A stretch of DNA of 64,000 nt, from contig NZ_CAKAKO010000001.1 of the NCBI RefSeq assembly GCF_916700565.1, forward strand, positions 1 through 64,000, read 5' to 3'. The translations under genes were made by a program, and so were the position numbers. Source of the stretch: Xenophilus sp. Marseille-Q4582 (GTDB lineage Bacteria; Pseudomonadota; Gammaproteobacteria; Burkholderiales; Burkholderiaceae_C). The notes beneath the pieces are model-generated. The model saw nothing but the letters and a program-made list of their open reading frames with translations, did not search any database and was not told the DNA's origin. Positions 58,980-64,000 of this stretch are shown here, one piece after another (the first letter of the stretch is position 1; the number at the start of each line of letters is the position of its first letter).

Positions 58980-59675
58980 TCAGTGGGGCAGGGCCGCGCC
59001 TTCGGCCTGGCGCTCGGGCGGCCGCGTGGCGCCCGGCGTGGGCAAGGCCTGCCAGTTCTCCCGCTGCGCTGGCCGCACATGCGGCGCGAGCAACTGCAGG
59101 ATGTGGGCCGTGCCGCGCGCCAGGGCCAGCGGCGCATGCACCGGCTCCAGCGCTTCGCGCGGGTCGCCCGCATATTCATAGTTGAGCCAGAAGCTCAGCA
59201 GCACGACCATGTTGCGCGCCAGCATGCCGGCTTCTTCCTCGTCCAGCGTCAGCTGGCCGCTGGCGGCCAGCCGGCGCAGCAGCACGCGCAGCGCGGCCTC
59301 CTGCGTGCGCAGCATGGTCTGCAGGCGGGTTTCGAAGTCGCGGCTCTTGCTCAGCAGGTCGTTGAGGTCGCGGTACAGGAAGCGGTAGCGCCAGACCAGG
59401 CCCATCAGCGTGCGCACCAGCTCGGCCGCGCCGTCCAGGTCGCCGGCCGCGTCGGCGCGGGCCAGCGCCTGCTGCAATTCGGCCTCGCAGTCCTGTTGCA
59501 GACGGTTGATCAGCGCATCTTTGGCCGGGTAGTGGTAATAAAGGTTACCGGGGCTGATGCCCAGCTCGGCCGCGATGCGCGTGGTGGAGACGTTCGGCTC
59601 GCCGAAGCGGTTGAACAGGTCGAGCGTGCATTCCAGGATGCGTTGCGCGGTGCGTCTGGGCGCCTTCTTGGCCAT
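58980..59675 (-). CDS. TetR family regulator
   Basis: A 231-residue repressor. The helix-turn-helix is [48 protein letters not shown], near residues 10 to 55, and a helical ligand domain follows with [23 protein letters not shown] at 59675 fits domain start; the frame extends upstream without ribosome site. It is divergent from the rhamnose genes (230-bp gap) and precedes the TPR gene. Confidence 0.88.
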   Translation of the reverse strand: MAKKAPRRTAQRILECTLDLFNRFGEPNVSTTRIAAELGISPGNLYYHYPAKDALINRLQQDCEAELQQALARADAAGDLDGAAELVRTLMGLVWRYRFLYRDLNDLLSKSRDFETRLQTMLRTQEAALRVLLRRLAASGQLTLDEEEAGMLARNMVVLLSFWLNYEYAGDPREALEPVHAPLALARGTAHILQLLAPHVRPAQRENWQALPTPGATRPPERQAEGAALPH

Positions 59676-59905
59676 GGAACCCCCGTTTGTCTCTGGGCCC
59701 ACTCTACCCCAATGCCCAGGCTGCGCCGTGCTGCGCTGCCGCAACCGAGGGCCTTCTGCGGCCGGCCGGCAGCCGCCGGGCGGTGCGCTACATCTTGATG
59801 CGCCAGAAAAGTGCGGCCACAGCCGGCCCGGCCATAATCCGCGGCACGGGCCTCCCGGGACGGGCGGCCTTGTTCCATTTGTTCAAGACAAGAAAGCAGG
59901 AAACC

Positions 59906-60979
59906 ATGATCCTTGTCACGGGCGGCGCAGGCTTCATCGGCGCGAACTTCGTGCTCGATTGGCTCACTCACCACGACGAAGCCGTCATCAATCTCGACAA
60001 GCTCACCTACGCGGGCAATCTGCAGACGCTGGCCTCGGTGGCCGGCGACCCGCGCCATGTCTTCGTGCGCGGCGACATTGGCGACAGCGCCTTGGTGGAC
60101 CGCCTGCTGGCCGAGCACCGCCCGCGCGCGGTGATCAACTTCGCCGCCGAGTCGCATGTGGACCGCTCCATCCACGGCCCCGAGGACTTCGTGCAGACCA
60201 ACGTGCTGGGCACCTTCCGCCTGCTGGAGAGCACGCGCGGCTACTGGAATGGGCTGCCCGAGGCCGAGAAGGCGGCCTTCCGCTTCCTGCATGTCTCCAC
60301 CGACGAGGTGTACGGCACGCTGGCGCCCAGCGACCCGGCCTTCACCGAGACGAACCGCTACGAGCCCAACAGCCCCTATTCGGCGAGCAAGGCCGCCAGC
60401 GACCACCTGGTGCGCGCCTGGCACCACACCTACGGCCTGCCGGTGCTGACCACCAACTGCTCCAACAACTACGGCCCCTATCACTTCCCCGAGAAGCTGA
60501 TCCCGCTGATGATCGTCAATGCCCTGGCCGGCAAGCCGCTGCCCGTGTACGGCGACGGCATGCAGGTGCGGGATTGGCTGTACGTGCGTGACCACTGCAG
60601 CGCCATCCGCCGCGTGCTCGAAGCCGGCCGGCCGGGCGAAACCTACAACGTGGGCGGCTGGAACGAGAAGCCCAACATCGAGATCGTCAAGACGATCTGC
60701 GCGCTGCTGGACGAGCTGCGCCCGCGCAGCGATGGCCAGCCCTATGCCGCGCAGATCAGCCACGTGACCGACCGCCCCGGCCATGACCGGCGCTATGCGA
60801 TCGACGCTCGCAAGCTGGAGCGCGAACTGGGCTGGAAGCCGGCCGAGACCTTCGAGACCGGCATCCGCAAGACCGTCGAGTGGTACCTGGCGAACCAGGA
60901 GTGGGTGGCCAACGTGCAAAGCGGCGGCTACCGCGACTGGGTGGCCAAGCAGTACGGCGAGCAAGGGCTGCCGGCATGA
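59906..60979 (+). CDS. rfbB: dTDP-glucose 4,6-dehydratase
   Basis: A 357-residue NAD-dependent SDR enzyme, second step of dTDP-L-rhamnose synthesis. [20 protein letters not shown] holds the NAD loop, [14 protein letters not shown] and [13 protein letters not shown] the active-site residues (Thr, Asp, Glu), and [20 protein letters not shown] the Tyr-x3-Lys pair. ATG at 59906 follows AGCAGGAAACC. Stop overlaps the rfbD start (ATGA). First gene of the four-gene rhamnose operon. Confidence 0.96.
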   Translation: MILVTGGAGFIGANFVLDWLTHHDEAVINLDKLTYAGNLQTLASVAGDPRHVFVRGDIGDSALVDRLLAEHRPRAVINFAAESHVDRSIHGPEDFVQTNVLGTFRLLESTRGYWNGLPEAEKAAFRFLHVSTDEVYGTLAPSDPAFTETNRYEPNSPYSASKAASDHLVRAWHHTYGLPVLTTNCSNNYGPYHFPEKLIPLMIVNALAGKPLPVYGDGMQVRDWLYVRDHCSAIRRVLEAGRPGETYNVGGWNEKPNIEIVKTICALLDELRPRSDGQPYAAQISHVTDRPGHDRRYAIDARKLERELGWKPAETFETGIRKTVEWYLANQEWVANVQSGGYRDWVAKQYGEQGLPA

Positions 60980-61866
60980 AGATCCTGCTGTTCGGCAAGG
61001 GCGGGCAGGTCGGCTGGGAGCTGCAGCGCAGCCTGGCGCCGCTGGGCGAGCTGGTGGCGCTGGACTTCGACAGCACCGAGCTGCACGGCGACTTCAGCAG
61101 GCCCGAAGCCCTGGCCGCGACGGTGGAGGCCGTGCGCCCCGACGTGATCGTCAATGCCGCGGCCCACACGGCCGTGGACAAGGCCGAGAGTGAGCCCGAA
61201 CTCGCGCGCGCGCTGAACGCCACGGCGCCCGGCGTGGTGGCCGCCGCCGCCCAGCGCGTGGGCGCGCTCATGGTCCACTATTCCACCGACTACGTCTTCG
61301 ACGGCGGCGGTGAGCGCCCCTGGCGCGAGGACGATGCGACCGGGCCGCTGAGCGTCTACGGCCGCACCAAGCTCGAAGGTGAGCAACTCGTCGCGGCGAA
61401 CTGCGCGCGGCACCTGATCTTTCGCACCAGCTGGGTCTACGCCGCGCGCGGCGGCAACTTCGCCAAGACCATGCTGCGCCTGGCGGGCGAACGCGACCGC
61501 CTCACGGTGATCAACGACCAGTTCGGCGCGCCCACCGGGGCCGAGCTGCTGGCCGATGTGACCGCCCATGCCATTCGCGACACCCTGCGCGAGCCGGCCA
61601 AGGCGGGGCTGTACCACCTGGTGGCCGGCGGCGTGACGACCTGGCACGGCTACGCCCGCTTCGTGCTGGAACAGGCACAGGCGGCCGGCGTGGCGCTCAA
61701 GGCCGGGCCGCAGGCGGTGGAAGCCGTGCCGACCAGCGCCTTCCCCACGCCGGCCACGCGCCCGGGCAACTCGAGGCTGGACACGCGCAAGCTGCAGGAA
61801 ACCTTTGGTTTGCGATTGCCGGACTGGCAGCAGGGCGTGGCGCGCATGTTGCGGGAGATTCTCTGA
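60976..61866 (+). CDS. rfbD: dTDP-4-dehydrorhamnose reductase
   Basis: A 296-residue SDR enzyme, last step of dTDP-rhamnose synthesis. It starts [20 protein letters not shown], with [31 protein letters not shown] and [13 protein letters not shown] (Tyr-x3-Lys), and [20 protein letters not shown] as further conserved blocks. The start overlaps the rfbB stop. The 155-base gap before rfbA is the only break in the operon. Confidence 0.95.
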   Translation: MKILLFGKGGQVGWELQRSLAPLGELVALDFDSTELHGDFSRPEALAATVEAVRPDVIVNAAAHTAVDKAESEPELARALNATAPGVVAAAAQRVGALMVHYSTDYVFDGGGERPWREDDATGPLSVYGRTKLEGEQLVAANCARHLIFRTSWVYAARGGNFAKTMLRLAGERDRLTVINDQFGAPTGAELLADVTAHAIRDTLREPAKAGLYHLVAGGVTTWHGYARFVLEQAQAAGVALKAGPQAVEAVPTSAFPTPATRPGNSRLDTRKLQETFGLRLPDWQQGVARMLREIL

Positions 61867-62021
61867 AGCCATTGCCACGGCCGCGCGCGGCCTGGACTGG
61901 AATGCGCAGTCGGTTGTGACGAGGCGCACAAGCCGTGGCGCCCCGAAGGGCCACAATCGCGAGCCGCACTGATCGGTACGCTGGCCTTTCCGGTCCCGAT
62001 ACACAAAAGCTCAAGAAGCCC

Positions 62022-62912
62022 ATGACACAAGCACGCAAAGGCATCATCCTGGCCGGGGGGTCGGGCACGCGCCTGCACCCCGCCACGCTGGCCATCAGCA
62101 AGCAGTTGCTGCCGGTCTACGACAAGCCCATGATCTACTACCCGCTCAGCACCCTGATGCTGGGCGGCATGCGTGACATCCTCGTGATCAGCACGCCGCA
62201 GGACACGCCGCGCTTCCAGCAATTGCTGGGCGACGGCAGCCAGTGGGGCGTGCACCTGCAGTACGCGGTGCAGCCCAGCCCGGACGGCCTGGCGCAGGCC
62301 TTCATCATCGGCGACAAGTTCATCGGCAACGCGCCCAGCGCGCTGGTGCTGGGCGACAACATCTTCTACGGCCACGACCTGGCCGTGCTGCTGGACAAGG
62401 CGAGCGCGCAGCCGGCCGGCGCCACCGTGTTCGCCTACCACGTGCACGACCCCGAGCGCTACGGCGTCGTGGCTTTCGACGAGCGCGGCAAGGCCGTCAG
62501 CATCGAGGAAAAGCCGGCCCAGCCGAAGAGCAGCTACGCGGTCACGGGCCTGTACTTCTACGACAACCAGGTCGTGGACATCGCCAAGGCGGTGCGCCCC
62601 AGCGCACGCGGCGAGCTGGAGATCACCGCCGTGAACGAGGCCTACCTGCACCAGGGCCGGCTCAGCGTGCAGATCATGCAGCGCGGCTATGCCTGGCTGG
62701 ACACGGGCACGCACGAGAGCCTGCTCGAAGCCGGCCAGTTCATCGCCACGCTCGAGCACCGCCAGGGCCTGAAAATCGCCTGCCCCGAGGAAATCGCCTG
62801 GCGCGCCGGCTGGATCGGTGACGAGCAGTTGCAAAAGCTGGCGGACCCGCTGCGCAAGAACGGCTACGGTCAATACCTGCTGCGCCTGCTCAAGGAAGGA
62901 AAAGTCCGATGA
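62022..62912 (+). CDS. rfbA: Glucose-1-phosphate thymidylyltransferase
   Basis: A 296-residue nucleotidyltransferase making dTDP-glucose from dTTP and glucose-1-phosphate. [20 protein letters not shown] is the nucleotide loop, [20 protein letters not shown] follows, then [13 protein letters not shown] (metal Asp), [21 protein letters not shown] and [14 protein letters not shown]. Feedback control by dTDP-rhamnose is known for the family. ATG at 62022 gives the exact family start. Its stop overlaps rfbC. Confidence 0.96.
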   Translation: MTQARKGIILAGGSGTRLHPATLAISKQLLPVYDKPMIYYPLSTLMLGGMRDILVISTPQDTPRFQQLLGDGSQWGVHLQYAVQPSPDGLAQAFIIGDKFIGNAPSALVLGDNIFYGHDLAVLLDKASAQPAGATVFAYHVHDPERYGVVAFDERGKAVSIEEKPAQPKSSYAVTGLYFYDNQVVDIAKAVRPSARGELEITAVNEAYLHQGRLSVQIMQRGYAWLDTGTHESLLEAGQFIATLEHRQGLKIACPEEIAWRAGWIGDEQLQKLADPLRKNGYGQYLLRLLKEGKVR

Positions 62913-63457
62913 AGATCACCCCCACCGCCATCCCCGAGGTCCTGATCCTGGAGCCCAGGGTCTTTGGCGACGAGCGTGGTTTCTTCATGGAGAGCTTCAA
63001 CAAGAAGGTCTTCGACGGGGCCGTGGGCCGCGCCGTCGATTTCGTGCAGGACAACCATTCCCGCTCCAGCCGGGGCGTGCTGCGCGGCCTGCACTACCAG
63101 ATCCAGCAGCCGCAGGGCAAGCTGGTGCGCGTCACGCGCGGTTCCGTGTTCGACGTCGCCGTCGACATCCGCCGCAGCTCGCCCACCTTCGGCAAGTGGG
63201 TCGGCATCGAACTGAGCGAAAGCAACCACCGCCAGTTCTGGGTGCCGCCGGGCTTCGCCCACGGCTTCCTGGTGCTCAGCGAGAGTGCGGACTTCCTGTA
63301 CAAGACGACCGATTACTACGCGCCGGCGCATGAGCGCAGCATCGTGTGGAACGATCGTCAACTGGCAATTGAATGGCCTGAGATCGGCCAGACCCCCGTG
63401 CTGTCGGCCAAGGACGCTGCCGGTGCGGCGTTGGCTGAGGCCGACCTTTTCGAATGA
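62909..63457 (+). CDS. rfbC: dTDP-4-dehydrorhamnose 3,5-epimerase
   Basis: A 182-residue cupin epimerase. [36 protein letters not shown] (catalytic His), [21 protein letters not shown] with the Asp, [21 protein letters not shown] and the Tyr in [10 protein letters not shown] are all in the usual order. Start overlaps rfbA by four bases. Completes the dTDP-L-rhamnose pathway for O-antigen, capsule or other surface polysaccharide. Confidence 0.95.
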   Translation: MKITPTAIPEVLILEPRVFGDERGFFMESFNKKVFDGAVGRAVDFVQDNHSRSSRGVLRGLHYQIQQPQGKLVRVTRGSVFDVAVDIRRSSPTFGKWVGIELSESNHRQFWVPPGFAHGFLVLSESADFLYKTTDYYAPAHERSIVWNDRQLAIEWPEIGQTPVLSAKDAAGAALAEADLFE

Positions 63458-63477
63458 CTGGCTGAGGAGCCACGCTG

Positions 63478-63542
63478 CAGGAGGCTGCGGAGCTTCCGGT
63501 TGGAATCCCGGATCCGGGATCCCCGCTGTTCCGAGCCTCCTG
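63478..63542. promoter_or_regulatory. Nested inverted repeats between rfbC and the exporter gene
   Basis: An outer stem pairs CAGGAGGCT (63478-63486) with AGCCTCCTG (63534-63542), extended inward by about six more pairs past one bulge. An inner 16-bp palindrome ATCCCGGATCCGGGAT lies at 63505-63520. No T-run follows. It may be an attenuator or processing site between the sugar-nucleotide and export parts of the polysaccharide operon. Confidence 0.5.
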
Positions 63543-63646
63543 TCAGCTGATCGATGGACGTGTTTCACGCCTCCTCGTGCCGACGGACGGCGCAGGCCGC
63601 GGGCACCCGCGTTGCCGTCTGTATGGATATTGCTCGAGACACAAGC

Positions 63647-64000
63647 ATGAGTACTGAAACGGGTTCATGGCCCAATCCATTCTCGCCGCTGATCCGGTAT
63701 TCCTATCTGATCCGGCAACTTGTCGCGCGCGACATGAAGAGTCGGTTTCGGCGTTCCAGCTTGGGCTTGCTGTGGCTGGTCGTCAGTCCGCTGCTCCTGC
63801 TGACCGGCTACACGCTCGTGTTCGGTGTCCTGCTGAAGGCGCGCTGGGGGGGCGCAGGCAGTAGCGTCGAGTTCGCCTTGGTGCTTTTCTCCGGCCTGAT
63901 CTTCTACAACTTCTTCAGCGAGGTTATCGGCCGCTCGCCATCGCTTCTTTATGACAACCAGCCTTTTGTCAAAAGAATGGTGTTTCCGCTGGAGGTGCTG
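63647..64000 (+). CDS. Polysaccharide ABC exporter permease (Wzm-like), partial
   Basis: First 118 codons of an ABC-2 type export permease, cut by the window end. It begins MSTETGSWPNPFSPLIRYSY and shows the family N-terminus LIRQLVARDMKSRFRRSSLG, LLWLVVSPLLLLTGYTLVFG (membrane helix 1), the FALVLFSGLIFYNFFSEVIG helix and NQPFVKRMVFPLEVL, standard for Wzm/RfbA-like polysaccharide and teichoic-acid exporters. The ATG at 63647 is a reasonable start although the ribosome site is weak. It would export rhamnose-containing O-antigen or similar, together with an ATPase just outside the window. Confidence 0.88.
   Translation, partial: MSTETGSWPNPFSPLIRYSYLIRQLVARDMKSRFRRSSLGLLWLVVSPLLLLTGYTLVFGVLLKARWGGAGSSVEFALVLFSGLIFYNFFSEVIGRSPSLLYDNQPFVKRMVFPLEVL

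Overview
The window is one 64 kb stretch of a very GC-rich, gene-dense proteobacterial chromosome. Gene content points to a betaproteobacterium of the order Burkholderiales, most likely family Comamonadaceae (Acidovorax/Variovorax-like). The pointers are a Bug-type tripartite-transporter receptor, several LivK-type binding proteins without permeases, an MHS-type major facilitator with a long insert, a DUF2917 protein and a giant four-cassette UvrA-like protein. This assignment is inference; no rRNA or tRNA gene was seen. There is no phage, plasmid backbone, complete insertion sequence or CRISPR array.

Layout. 251-4720 (+): LysE exporter, YbaK-type deacylase, DUF1289 protein overlapping a DsbA-like isomerase, MHS transporter, 51-residue membrane protein, then a strong bidirectional terminator. 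4838-12779 (-): a tightly coupled sugar-acid (tetronate-like) catabolic operon headed by a GntR repressor: IlvD/Edd dehydratase, LtnD-like dehydrogenase, OtnI-like isomerase, DenD-like dehydrogenase, NIPSNAP protein, 2-hydroxyacid dehydrogenase, solute-binding protein. 13188-18998 (+): a 1936-residue tandem UvrA-like ATPase carrying an in-frame repeat element. 19044-21198 (-): lactonase plus binding protein. 21427-22398 (+): Bug receptor.

22447-33241 (-) is a Tad/Flp pilus locus: pilin, TadG-like and TadE-like proteins, an unknown secreted protein, a second prepilin, CpaB, the CpaC secretin, an FHA-CpaF ATPase fusion, TadB, TadC, a DUF192 protein and another TadE-like protein. A lytic transglycosylase lies just upstream. 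34084-35760 is an AT-richer patch with an ArsR-like regulator and a lipoprotein. 35762-39914 holds a TetR regulator facing a Rieske oxygenase / binding protein / TIM-barrel enzyme operon. Next come a large inverted repeat and a permease remnant.

40558-47022 (-): succinate-semialdehyde-type dehydrogenase, HAD phosphatase, release factor 3 and a Fur-boxed siderophore receptor, followed by its PchR-like AraC regulator (47096-48103) and a LysR regulator. 49369-50779 (+): DUF2917 protein and a Crp/Fnr regulator separated by a 161-bp palindromic element. 50795-58043: cell-wall precursor genes glmU and glmS with an N-acetyltransferase, an EamA exporter, an Lrp regulator and an acyl-CoA-binding protein. 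58109-59675 (-): TPR protein and TetR regulator. 59906-64000 (+): the complete dTDP-L-rhamnose pathway (rfbB, rfbD, rfbA, rfbC) leading into a polysaccharide ABC exporter permease cut by the window end.

How the genes work together. Three catabolic units each pair soluble enzymes with a secreted binding protein but lack membrane permeases. The pilus locus supplies ATPase, platform proteins, secretin and pilins, but shows neither a prepilin peptidase nor TadZ. The glm and rfb genes supply UDP-GlcNAc and dTDP-rhamnose for cell-wall and surface polysaccharide.
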